A stretch of DNA of 64,000 bases, taken from positions 62,001 through 126,000 of the forward strand of contig CBFHND010000003.1 in the NCBI GenBank assembly GCA_965657085.1, written 5' to 3'. This DNA comes from CBFHND01 sp965657085. GTDB taxonomy: Bacteria; Pseudomonadota; Alphaproteobacteria; Rhodobacterales; Rhodobacteraceae. The notes below the pieces were generated by a model that saw only the letters and a program-made list of their open reading frames with translations, was not told where the DNA came from and made no database searches. Below, one piece after another: positions 57,119-64,000 of the stretch; the first letter of the stretch is position 1, and every line of letters begins with the position of its first letter. Position numbers and translations under genes: made by a program.

Positions 57119-57880
57119 TCAGAACACCTGAACGTGGATATGGTCGTCATGTCGCGCCGCACGACACCCCTGAAACCGGATCTTTGGTGACTGCAAGGCC
57201 ATCCGCCGGACAAGATGTGGTTCGAGGAACAGTTTCTGCACACCCGGCTCCGCAATCAAAAGGTTGACCAGATAGGCGGTCCGACCTTCGTTCAGGCCAC
57301 GGTCCGGCCAGACAGGTTGCAGCCACGACAAATCCTACCGCATCGTGGGCGCTGCAGGTTTGCAATCCGTTGGCCCCGTCTCAAAGGCGAAATACCCGAT
57401 GGGAGATCGGGTCTTGCCAGGCAAGAACTGCCCCTCATCTTCATAATAGAACGCAAGATCAACTTTCCGTCCATCCGCGTGCGACAAGTGCGGCAAAAGC
57501 GGAAACCCGTTTACAAAGGGAAAGCTGGCATCGAGCACCCGCACCTATGTTCGAGGGAAGCGGTCCGGCATGGACGCGGCAACCTTTTCCAGCACGGCAA
57601 GAGTTTCTGGCGTAACGTAGGTGCGGTTCAACGCGCAATACATCCAACTCTGCACCTGCAGAGGCCCATCACGCGTACATCCGATGGCCGTTCTTCCGAA
57701 GTTGGGGGCCACGACAACTGCCGATGCTGACAACGCGACATAGGCCAACACGAAGGCAAGTAGCCTGCGCCGTAGAAGCAGGGCAAGCATCCAGACAAGC
57801 CCGCCGACTTGGGTCAACAACGTCAAGATCATGATCAGCCCCAAGTGGCCAATCACACGCAGCACGGCCCACGTACTCAA
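57119..57880 (-). pseudogene. MepA-like murein endopeptidase gene interrupted by two in-frame amber codons
   Basis: A single frame runs for 253 codons from TTG 57880 to the stop at 57119 but contains TAG at codon 112 (57545-57547) and TAG at codon 182 (57335-57337), with no frameshift. The start holds a transmembrane helix (about 8-45). Past the first TAG, HLSHADGRKVDLAF (His134, Asp141) and at the very end HDDHIHVQ (His247, His249) match the metal ligands of LAS/MepA (M74) murein endopeptidases, so all catalytic residues lie between or after the TAGs. The second TAG sits in MR-TAG-DLSWLQP where TGG is likely the ancestor. TTG start overlaps the dehydrogenase stop (TTGA). A young pseudogene or a readthrough gene; pseudogene is likelier. 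Confidence 0.75.
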
Positions 57881-58833
57881 ACCGCATTCGGCGGGGCCAT
57901 CCCCTCTACCAGAACCGCGCGCAGGTTTTCCACGGCCATCAGCCCCATGTCCGTGCGCACTTCCAGCGCGGCGGTGCCCAGATGCGGCAGCAAGACAACA
58001 TTATCCAGATCAATCAACGCCTGCGGCACCTTCGGCTCAAATTCATACACGTCTAGCCCCGCCCCCGCGATCTGGCCCGTCTGCAATGCCGCGATCAAGG
58101 CCGCCTCGTCCACCACATCCCCGCGCGAGATGTTCACCAGATGCGCGTGCCGTTGCATCGCATCAAACACCTCTGCCCCGATCAGGCGATGGGTGTCCGC
58201 TCCGCCCGGCACGGCCAGCACCAGCACATCAACCGCGCCTGCCAGCGCGGTCAGGCTGTCCATCGCCGTGGCCTCGAAATCCAGTGCCTTGGGACTGCGG
58301 CTGAAGTAGGCGGCCTTCATACCAAAGCCATGCACACAGCGCCGTGCGATGGCTTGCCCGATCCGGCCCATGCCGACGATGCCCACGGTCTTGCCACCCA
58401 GATGCAGGCCCAGCATCTGCGTCGGATGCCAACCTTCCCATGCGCCTGTGCGCACCAGCCGCTCGCCTTCGCCTGCGCGTCGCGCACTCATCAGCATCAG
58501 CATCATCGCCACATCTGCCGTTGCATCGGTCACGGCACCGGGCGTGTTGCTGACTTGCACCCCTGCGCCGTGGGCGGCGGCCACATCGATATGGTTGTAC
58601 CCAACGCCGAAATTCGCAAGAACGGTGGCCCGGATCGCGCCGGTTTCGGCAAAGACCTCGGTGCTGAACTGATCGCCCAATGTGGGCATGACGCCGTCAT
58701 ACCCTTCGAGGGCCGCAATCATTTCAGCGCGCGACAAGGGCGCATTGCTGTCCCGCACCGTCACATCGAAATGCTTCTTGGCCTCTTCCAGAACCGCATC
58801 GGGCATGGGACGCGCGATAAATACCTGTTTCAA
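57877..58833 (-). CDS. D-2-hydroxyacid dehydrogenase
   Basis: A 318-residue NAD(P)-dependent dehydrogenase of the D-isomer family (glyoxylate/hydroxypyruvate reductase-like). ANFGVGYNHIDVAAA is the substrate-binding loop, VGIVGMGRIGQAIARR (about 148-163) the Rossmann motif, NISRGDVVDEAAL the catalytic Arg region and LPHLGTAALEVR the catalytic His. No ACT domain. The start is TTG 58833, overlapping the CsaA stop in a TTGA, since no ATG fits: the next in-frame ATG would lose eight N-terminal residues. The stop overlaps the next frame's TTG (TTGA). Probable substrates are hydroxypyruvate or glyoxylate, but this cannot be decided here. Confidence 0.9.
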   Translation of the reverse strand: MKQVFIARPMPDAVLEEAKKHFDVTVRDSNAPLSRAEMIAALEGYDGVMPTLGDQFSTEVFAETGAIRATVLANFGVGYNHIDVAAAHGAGVQVSNTPGAVTDATADVAMMLMLMSARRAGEGERLVRTGAWEGWHPTQMLGLHLGGKTVGIVGMGRIGQAIARRCVHGFGMKAAYFSRSPKALDFEATAMDSLTALAGAVDVLVLAVPGGADTHRLIGAEVFDAMQRHAHLVNISRGDVVDEAALIAALQTGQIAGAGLDVYEFEPKVPQALIDLDNVVLLPHLGTAALEVRTDMGLMAVENLRAVLVEGMAPPNAV

Positions 58834-59171
58834 TGCATCCGTCCCCCGTTGCCCACAGGCCCGTCTGGCCCGATCAAAACGATCTCGCCCGCCGCATCTG
58901 GCAGACCCAGAACCAGAACCTCTGACATGAAGGGACCGATCTGGCGCGGCGGGAAATTCACCACGCCCATCACCTGTTTGCCCACAAGCTGCTCGGGCGT
59001 GTAGTGCGCCGTGATCTGTGCGGAGGTCTTGCGCTCTCCGATCTCGTCGCCAAAGTCGATCCACATCTTGATCGCAGGCTTGCGCGCCTCCGGGAACGGC
59101 TCCGCGCGCAAAACGGTGCCCACGCGCACGTCCACCTTCAGAAAGGTGTCGAAATCAATCTCATCCGCCAT
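58830..59171 (-). CDS. csaA: CsaA-like tRNA-binding protein
   Basis: A 113-residue OB-fold protein of the CsaA family, known as a tRNA-binding and export-related chaperone in Bacillus. FDTFLKVDVRVGTVLRAEPF near the start, KMWIDFGDEIGERKTSAQIT, GKQVMGVVNFPPRQIGPFMSEVLVLG and the C-terminal IGPDGPVGNGG match the signature. Length is standard. Start ATG 59171 (MADEIDFD); it overlaps the proC stop by 11 nt and its own stop overlaps the dehydrogenase start. Function in this genus is likely tRNA or peptide binding; regulatory detail unknown. Confidence 0.93.
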   Translation of the reverse strand: MADEIDFDTFLKVDVRVGTVLRAEPFPEARKPAIKMWIDFGDEIGERKTSAQITAHYTPEQLVGKQVMGVVNFPPRQIGPFMSEVLVLGLPDAAGEIVLIGPDGPVGNGGRMH

Positions 59172-59997
59172 GGGCCAACTCCTTCGACCGATCCGTTGCC
59201 GCCGCGACCGCACGTTTCAACAACGCGGGAAATCCTGTTTCAAGGTCCATCAGAACCTCCAACGCGGCTTGCGTGGTGCCATTGGGGCTGGTCACGTTCA
59301 CCCGCAATTGGCCGGGGTCTTCCTCTGACGCTTCGGCCAACGCCCCGGCGCCGGCCACGGTGGCCTTGGCCAGTTGCATCGCCAGATCAGGCGCCAGGCC
59401 CTGCGCCGCACCGGCGGCGGCCAGCGTCTCGATCAGGTGAAAGACATATGCCGGGCCAGATCCGCTGACGCCTGTAACAGCATCCATCTGATGCTCGCCC
59501 TCCAGTCGTACGACCTGACCCACGGCGCGCAACAGGTCCTCGGCGACATCGAGCCCCACGGCCCCCGCCGCGGCGTTGCCGGTGATCGCTGTGATCCCCC
59601 GGCCTATGGCGGCTGGCGTGTTCGGCATCGCACGCACCACGGGCGTGTCGCCGCCCAGCGCGTCTTCGAAATAGGAAATCGGCGTCCCGGCCGCCACGCT
59701 CACGAAAAGCGTATCGCCATTGCCAAGGGCCGCCATGCCCGGCACCGCGTCGCCCATCATCTGCGGTTTCACGGCGACCAGCACAATAGCAGGCGCATTC
59801 GGGAGGCCTTCGTTCAGGTGGACCCCAAGCTCTTGCAACCACACCGAGGGATGCGGGTCCTGCACCCAGACTGAAGCGGCGGGCAACCCGCGCGCAATCC
59901 ATCCGGCCAACATGGCCGACCCCATCTTGCCACAGCCCAGCAAAACCAGACCACGGCGTGCAATGTCACTGTTTTCCAATGCGATGCCCCTTCCCAT
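59161..59997 (-). CDS. proC: Pyrroline-5-carboxylate reductase
   Basis: A 278-residue enzyme for the last step of proline synthesis. LLGCGKMGSAMLAGW (about 18-32) is the NADPH Rossmann motif, VRAMPNTPAAIGRGITA (about 117-133) the next conserved block, and VTGVSGSGPAYVFHLIETLA (about 171-190) and NVTSPNGTTQAAL with LRVNVTSPNG hold the substrate-binding and signature region of P5CR. Length is slightly above average because of a short N-terminal extension; an internal start is possible. It overlaps csaA by 11 nt, and a 19-bp gap separates it from the YbjN gene. Confidence 0.94.
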   Translation of the reverse strand: MGRGIALENSDIARRGLVLLGCGKMGSAMLAGWIARGLPAASVWVQDPHPSVWLQELGVHLNEGLPNAPAIVLVAVKPQMMGDAVPGMAALGNGDTLFVSVAAGTPISYFEDALGGDTPVVRAMPNTPAAIGRGITAITGNAAAGAVGLDVAEDLLRAVGQVVRLEGEHQMDAVTGVSGSGPAYVFHLIETLAAAGAAQGLAPDLAMQLAKATVAGAGALAEASEEDPGQLRVNVTSPNGTTQAALEVLMDLETGFPALLKRAVAAATDRSKELAHGG

Positions 59998-60016
59998 TGC
60001 GGTTCAGGGCAAACTG

Positions 60017-60517
60017 TTACGCGCGCCCATAAGCCTCTGCAATGGCGACCTGCAGGGCATCCTTGGGCGTCCGATCCCCCCAGACCAGCATTTGCAGCGC
60101 AGGGTAATACCGCTCGGCACTCATCACCGCAGCGCCGATCATGGTGTCGATCTGGTCAGGTCCCGCAACCTGCCCCCCGGCAAGCACCAGACCGTAGCGG
60201 TAAACCATCAGCTTCTGCTCGGGCCAATAGGTAAAGGCCCCCGCCCAGCATTGATCGTTCACAAGGTTCAAAAGCGCGTAAAGCCCCGGCAACTTGTCCT
60301 CGGGCGGCTCCATCTCGAAGGTGCACACCATCCGCAATGTCTCGTCATAGCCGGACCAGGCCAAGGTCAGCGAATAGGTGCGCCATTGCCCCTCGACCGC
60401 CATTGCAATCTGGTCATCTGCGATGCGGTCAAAATCCCACTCGTGATGCTCTGCAAGATGCTCAACGATATCAATGGGATGAATGTCGTCTTCCAGGATG
60501 TGCTCGGAAAGGGCCAT
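60017..60517 (-). CDS. YbjN-domain protein
   Basis: A 166-residue cytoplasmic protein of the YbjN/type III secretion chaperone-like superfamily: DDIHPIDIVEHLAEHHEWDFDRIADDQIAM, FEMEPPEDKLPGLYALLNLVNDQCWAGAF and DALQVAIAEAY follow the usual pattern of a short alpha+beta sandwich with a central LYALLNLVN helix. YbjN affects motility and stress responses in Escherichia; mechanism unknown. The start ATG 60517 (MALSEHIL) is preferred to an in-frame 60568 start. The operon ybjN-proC-csaA-dehydrogenase is a Rhodobacteraceae-like arrangement as far as I recall. Confidence 0.88.
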   Translation of the reverse strand: MALSEHILEDDIHPIDIVEHLAEHHEWDFDRIADDQIAMAVEGQWRTYSLTLAWSGYDETLRMVCTFEMEPPEDKLPGLYALLNLVNDQCWAGAFTYWPEQKLMVYRYGLVLAGGQVAGPDQIDTMIGAAVMSAERYYPALQMLVWGDRTPKDALQVAIAEAYGRA

Positions 60518-60844
60518 GTCGCCACCTCTTTTTCTCGCTCTAGCGAAGGGGCTTGGCAGCGCCCCCAAGCGCTAGGTGCCTGCTCTGAGTGTCGGGGTTG
60601 ATCCCCCGTATCTCTACCAAATATGGTGCAGGTCCCAAGGCGATCTGGCAACCCTTTATTTGGGGATAAGCCCGATAAGTTGTGGACAACCGCCCCAGAC
60701 GCACAAAATCCGCCCTATTCCCCTGGCCACAAACATCTGCACCCAAAGCGCCCCGTGGCCAGAAACGCAAAACGCCCAGCACATCACCGGGCGATCACGC
60801 GAAACTTGCAGAACTTGAAATGGCGCGGCAGCGCCGCCTTTGGG
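60518..60844. other. 327-bp intergenic region between YbjN and UbiK genes
   Basis: No gene is supported here. Visible structure: CTAGC (60540-60544) with GCTAG (60571-60575) and GCTTGG (60551-60556) with CCAAGC (60565-60570) form an imperfect hairpin near the YbjN start. GTTGTGGACAAC at about 60678-60689 is palindrome-like and resembles a mismatched DnaA box. A minus-strand terminator is described separately. Confidence 0.45.
60769..60793 (-). terminator. Minus-strand terminator after ubiK
   Basis: On the minus strand CGCCC (60793-60789) pairs with GGGCG (60777-60773) over an 11-nt loop, then TTTTGCG (60772 downward). It lies about 50 bp past the UbiK stop. The T-run is short and the stem has five pairs, so strength is modest. 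Confidence 0.5.
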
Positions 60845-61084
60845 TCACTTGCCCTCAAGCGCCTCGATGCGCGCTTTGAGCGCTTCATTCTCTTCACGCG
60901 CCTTTTGCGCCATGGCACGCACCGCGTCGAATTCTTCGCGTGTGACGAAATCGCGATCGGCCAGCCACCGGTCCATCAACGACTTCATCGCCGTTTCCGC
61001 CTCGTCCTTGGCGCCCTGGGCCACGCCCATGGCATTGGTCATCAATTGCGAAATATCGTCGAAAATCTTGCCGCGTGCTTGCAT
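60845..61084 (-). CDS. ubiK: UbiK-type accessory protein
   Basis: A 79-residue protein of the BMFP/YqiC-UbiK family: GKIFDDISQLMTNAM at the start, then WLADRDFVTREEFDAVRAMAQKAREENEALKARIEALE, a coiled coil. UbiK assists UbiJ in ubiquinone biosynthesis in Escherichia coli and trimerises. Length is near the typical 80-100 residues. Start ATG 61084 (MQARGKIF) is favoured over the longer open frame at 61171. Divergent from lgt with a 97-bp gap. Role in ubiquinone synthesis is inferred from family. Confidence 0.85.
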   Translation of the reverse strand: MQARGKIFDDISQLMTNAMGVAQGAKDEAETAMKSLMDRWLADRDFVTREEFDAVRAMAQKAREENEALKARIEALEGK

Positions 61085-61181
61085 CGGTGGTCTCCTGATC
61101 GTGCGTTGACCTTTATATGGGCTGCTGGCACCAAAGCCGCAAGGTTGACTTCCCCCAAAGCCCAGAGGCATTCAGACGCAG

Positions 61182-62066
61182 ATGATGACCATGCTCCCCT
61201 TCCCCGATATCTCGCCAGAGATTTTCTCCGTGACCCTTTTCGGGTTCACCTTCGCGCTGCGCTGGTATGCGCTGGCCTATATCGCGGGCATCCTGATTGG
61301 CTGGCGCATGGTCGTGATGGCCGCAAAGACCCCGAGGCTGTGGCGCGCCGATACTCCCGTGATGACCCCCGCCCAGATCGAGGACTTGCTGACTTGGGTC
61401 ATTGTCGGCGTGATCCTCGGTGGGCGATTGGGCTATGTGCTCTTCTATCAACCCGCCTATTATCTTTCGAACCCCGGCCAGATCCTGTTGATCTGGCAGG
61501 GCGGCATGGCCTTTCACGGCGGGCTTTTGGGTGTGATCATCGCGGCATGGATTTTCACCACACGCCATGGCATTCCCAAGCTGTCGGCGGCGGACGCCAT
61601 TGTGCTCGGTGTGCCGCCCGGCATCCTGCTGGGCCGGATCGCCAATTTCATCAACGCCGAACTTTGGGGCCGCCCCACCGATTTGCCCTGGGGCGTGGCC
61701 TTTCCCGGCGATGCCGCACAGTATTGCCCGGACGTCATAGGCCTCTGCGCCCGCCACCCCAGCCAGCTTTACGAGGCACTGCTCGAAGGGTTCATCCTAG
61801 GCGCTGTCCTGCTTTGGCTGGTCTGGCGCAGGGGTGCGCTCAAAACCCCCGGCAAGGTGTGCGGCACCTTCTTTGCAGGATACGGCCTTGCCCGCTTTGC
61901 TGTTGAATTCGTCCGCCAACCCGATGCGCAGTTCGTCACCGATGGCAACCCGCTGGGCCTTGCCCTGCACATCGGTGGCTACGGGTTGACCATGGGGCAA
62001 ATCCTCAGCCTGCCGATGATCGTGCTTGGCCTTTGGCTGATTGCCCGGACGCGCCCTACGGCATGA
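61182..62066 (+). CDS. lgt: Prolipoprotein diacylglyceryl transferase
   Basis: A 294-residue inner-membrane enzyme with about seven helices. It transfers diacylglycerol from phosphatidylglycerol to the lipobox Cys of prolipoproteins. FALRWYALAYIAGILIGWR (about 26-44), the H-x-G GGMAFHGGLLGV motif (about 107-118) and the Lgt signature GRIANFINAELWG (about 150-162) with PSQLYEALLEG are present, as is the C-terminal RFAVEFVR. Start ATG 61182 precedes MMTMLPFPDI; the first methionines are ambiguous. The stop overlaps the midA ATG (ATGA). Length is usual. Confidence 0.96.
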   Translation: MMTMLPFPDISPEIFSVTLFGFTFALRWYALAYIAGILIGWRMVVMAAKTPRLWRADTPVMTPAQIEDLLTWVIVGVILGGRLGYVLFYQPAYYLSNPGQILLIWQGGMAFHGGLLGVIIAAWIFTTRHGIPKLSAADAIVLGVPPGILLGRIANFINAELWGRPTDLPWGVAFPGDAAQYCPDVIGLCARHPSQLYEALLEGFILGAVLLWLVWRRGALKTPGKVCGTFFAGYGLARFAVEFVRQPDAQFVTDGNPLGLALHIGGYGLTMGQILSLPMIVLGLWLIARTRPTA

Positions 62067-63121
62067 CACTGGCGGATCACCTGATCCGGCGCATCACCGC
62101 CACGGGGCCGATTGCGCTGGCCGACTACATGGCCGAGGCGCTGTTGCATCCCACCATGGGCTATTACACCACCCGCGACCCGCTTGGCGTTACGGGTGAT
62201 TTCACCACTGCGCCCGAGATCAGCCAGATGTTCGGTGAACTCATTGGCCTCAGCCTTGCGCAAGCTTGGCTGGATCAAGGATCACCCAAGGCCATTACCC
62301 TCGCGGAATTGGGACCCGGTCGTGGCACCTGCATGGCCGACATCCTGCGCGCCACGCGGGCGGTGCCGGGCTTCCATGACGCGGCCCAAGTGGTTCTGGT
62401 CGAAGCCTCCCCAACCCTGCGCCGCATGCAGGCGGAGACCCTCAAGGACGCAAATCCCATTTGGGCCGATACCGCAAACGACCTGCCCGAGGCACCGCTG
62501 TTCCTGATCGCCAACGAGTTCTTCGATGCGCTGCCCATCCGCCAGTTTCAGCGCGCAGGCGGTGGCTGGCGCGAACAGATGGTCGGTATGCAGGATGGCG
62601 CGCTGGCTTTGGGTCTGGGGCCTGCAAGCCCACAACCGGCCCTGTCGCATCGGATCCAAGACACCAAGGACGGCGACATTGTCGAAGACTGCCCCGCCGC
62701 CGCCCCGATCATCGACACCCTGAGCGACCGGATCGACAGGTTCGGCGGGGCTGCGCTGATCATCGACTACGGGGATTGGCGCAGCCTGGGCGACACGTTG
62801 CAGGCCCTGCGCGATCACCAGCCCGTCGATCCGCTGGACGCCCCCGGTACCGCCGACCTGACCGCGCACGTAGATTTCGAAGCGCTGACCAAAGCCGCGC
62901 GTTGCCCGTTTTCGCGCGTGACGCCGCAAGGCGTGTTTCTCGAACGGCTCGGCATTACCGCCCGCGCACAGGCGCTGGCCAAGGGACTGCGCGGATCGGC
63001 ACTTGATGCGCATATCTCTGCACATCGGCGGTTGACGCACCCGGAGGAAATGGGAAACCTGTTCAAGGTGCTGAGTCTCTTTCCCAAGGGGGCTGCTCCA
63101 CCACCGGGGCTGGAAACATGA
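62063..63121 (+). CDS. SAM-dependent methyltransferase, MidA/NDUFAF7 family
   Basis: A 352-residue methyltransferase of the DUF185 family, whose mitochondrial member NDUFAF7 dimethylates an arginine of a complex I subunit. YYTTRDPLGVTGDFTTAPEISQMFGE (in two parts, about 33-58), ITLAELGPGRGTCMADILRA (SAM motif I, about 78-97), LIANEFFDALPIRQFQ and IIDYGDWRS match the family. Start ATG 62063 is used, overlapping the lgt stop; an in-frame ATG exists at 62033. Likely cytoplasmic. Target in this organism is inferred (respiratory complex I) only. Confidence 0.93.
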   Translation: MTLADHLIRRITATGPIALADYMAEALLHPTMGYYTTRDPLGVTGDFTTAPEISQMFGELIGLSLAQAWLDQGSPKAITLAELGPGRGTCMADILRATRAVPGFHDAAQVVLVEASPTLRRMQAETLKDANPIWADTANDLPEAPLFLIANEFFDALPIRQFQRAGGGWREQMVGMQDGALALGLGPASPQPALSHRIQDTKDGDIVEDCPAAAPIIDTLSDRIDRFGGAALIIDYGDWRSLGDTLQALRDHQPVDPLDAPGTADLTAHVDFEALTKAARCPFSRVTPQGVFLERLGITARAQALAKGLRGSALDAHISAHRRLTHPEEMGNLFKVLSLFPKGAAPPPGLET

Positions 63122-63873
63122 CTTTGGAAATCCTGACATCGGACGTGCTGTCCGGCACGCATCACGGGTTCTTCACCCGGCGCGGCGGCGCATCTTCGGG
63201 CGTGTTTGCGGGGCTCAATTGCGGCACCGGCAGTTCGGACCAGACAGAGATCGTGGAGATCAATCGCGCCCGCGTGGCCGAGGCGATGGGCGCGTCCCAT
63301 CAGAACCTTCTGGGCGTGCATCAGGTCCACTCGACCACCGTGATCCCGGTGACCGAACCTCTGCCGGAAAAGCCTCGTGCCGATGCGCTTGTCACGGCAA
63401 CGCCCGGTCTGGCCCTGTCCATTCTGACCGCAGATTGTCAGCCGGTTCTCTTTGCCGATCCCAAGGCGGGTGTGGTGGGCGCGGCACATGCCGGATGGCG
63501 CGGTACGCTGGACGGCGTGCTGGAGGCGACGATAGACGCCATGATCAAACTGGGCGCGCAAGAGCAGGATATCGCGGTGGCCATCGGCCCCTCGATCAGC
63601 CAACGCGCCTACGAGGTCGGCCCCGAATTCTTCGAGACCTTTCTAGACGAAGATCCGCACAGCGCACGCTATTTCGCCAATGGCGAAGCCGACAGGTTGC
63701 ACTTTGATCTTCCCGGCTACGGCCTTCAACGCCTGCGGGATCGCGGCGTCGGGGCGGCCGAATGGACACGGCATTGCACCTATTCAGACCCCGAACGCTT
63801 TTACAGCTATAGGCGCAGTGTCCATGCAAAAGACGCCGATTATGGCCGCCTGATCGCCGCAATCACCCTGTGA
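63118..63873 (+). CDS. pgeF: Peptidoglycan editing factor (laccase-domain, YfiH-like)
   Basis: A 251-residue multicopper-oxidase-like domain protein. GFFTRRGGASSGVFAGLNCG near the start is the family hallmark; LGVHQVHSTTVI, LTADCQPVLFADPK (with the Cys and Asp of the conserved site) and VGAAHAGWRGTLDGVLE give the zinc/substrate His-Cys-His trio of PgeF. The C-terminus has CTYSDPERFYSYRR. PgeF (purine nucleosidase/peptidoglycan editing factor) removes misincorporated amino acids from cell-wall precursors in Escherichia coli. ATG 63118 overlaps the midA stop. The last gene in the window. Confidence 0.93.
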   Translation: MTLEILTSDVLSGTHHGFFTRRGGASSGVFAGLNCGTGSSDQTEIVEINRARVAEAMGASHQNLLGVHQVHSTTVIPVTEPLPEKPRADALVTATPGLALSILTADCQPVLFADPKAGVVGAAHAGWRGTLDGVLEATIDAMIKLGAQEQDIAVAIGPSISQRAYEVGPEFFETFLDEDPHSARYFANGEADRLHFDLPGYGLQRLRDRGVGAAEWTRHCTYSDPERFYSYRRSVHAKDADYGRLIAAITL

Positions 63874-64000
63874 TCAATTGAGGCAACCGCGCCCCAATCT
63901 CGCAAAATTTGCCACAATTTTTCTTTAAATGGGCCGTACCTCGCCCAAGTCGCGCCCGATTGCCCCGTCATTCAAGGCTCAACAAAGCGCAAAAAGCGCA
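63874..64000. other. Right-hand edge, no gene
   Basis: 127 bp after pgeF with AT-rich stretches. GCAAA (63902-63906) and TTTGC (63908-63912) form a small palindrome around A. It may be the promoter of the next gene, outside the window; nothing more can be supported. Confidence 0.4.

Noticed and set aside
57119..57880. TAG as pyrrolysine or a recoded stop
   Set aside because: There is no sign of a Pyl system in the window, the organism type does not fit, and the second TAG looks like a TGG mutation. A pseudogene is simpler, though readthrough is not excluded.
60650..60700. Possible origin with DnaA-box-like TTGTGGACAA
   Set aside because: Only one mismatched box and no AT-rich unwinding region, dnaA, parAB or hemE-type neighbours.
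1..64000. tRNA or rRNA genes, CRISPR array, insertion sequence, prophage
   Set aside because: No cloverleaf-like or rRNA-like segments, no regularly spaced repeats, no transposase or integrase frames were recognised on either strand.

Overview
The window reads as one contiguous chromosomal stretch of a GC-rich alphaproteobacterium, most likely a marine member of the Rhodobacteraceae (Roseobacter group). The reasons are the dense, translationally coupled operons with 1-4 nt overlaps, the fused DctQM TRAP transporter, a dihydroxypropanesulfonate-type operon with split sulfopyruvate decarboxylase genes, TTTGCAAA-type sites ahead of a propionyl-CoA synthetase, a Hint-domain protein and a 1110-residue CarB. 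I found no rRNA or tRNA gene, CRISPR array, insertion sequence or prophage.

Layout. 98-9673: two tandem MerR regulators, then a fatty-acid or acyl-CoA beta-oxidation operon (two acyl-CoA dehydrogenases, a GST, thiolase, a duplicated-domain protein of unknown function, and a FadB/FadJ-type enzyme) closed by a good terminator. 9857-18246: divergent AhpD-like/TetR pair, Hint protein, sulfotransferase, EamA exporter, acyl-CoA synthetase, a membrane-anchored degenerate M48-like protein and a SPOR-domain protein. 18315-23085 (minus strand): pyrimidine/deoxynucleoside salvage operon (VOC-bicupin protein, cdd, deoA, deoB, upp). 23330-28977: malic enzyme MaeB, PrpE and a class III nucleotide cyclase. 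29134-30736: three coupled exported proteins ending in a Sco-type copper chaperone. 30708-41439: nuclease-family protein, FrhB/BciB-like flavo-iron-sulfur protein with NAD kinase, glyA, a hydrolase, cyclopropane synthase and carB.

41440-42242 is an AT-richer island holding two tiny genes (68 and 57 aa) and a perfect terminator; it looks foreign to its surroundings. 42263-53326 is the main catabolic block: IclR regulator and a divergent operator, GMC oxidoreductase, TerC, a TRAP transporter (dctP, dctQM), then an overlapping five-gene operon: HpsN-like dehydrogenase, SDR, zinc alcohol dehydrogenase and both subunits of sulfopyruvate decarboxylase (ComD, ComE). Together these suggest uptake of a C3 sulfonate such as 2,3-dihydroxypropane-1-sulfonate and its oxidation through sulfolactate and sulfopyruvate to sulfoacetaldehyde; the Xsc step would have to lie elsewhere.

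53398-63873: KAS III-like synthase, ArsH with a CII-like partner, thymidine kinase, a MepA-like peptidase gene interrupted by two in-frame amber codons, a D-2-hydroxyacid dehydrogenase, CsaA, ProC, a YbjN protein, UbiK, Lgt, MidA-type methyltransferase and PgeF. The most unusual items are the sulfonate operon, the small-gene island, the doubly amber-interrupted peptidase gene, the Sco-linked cysteine proteins, and several proteins that appear to have lost their catalytic residues.
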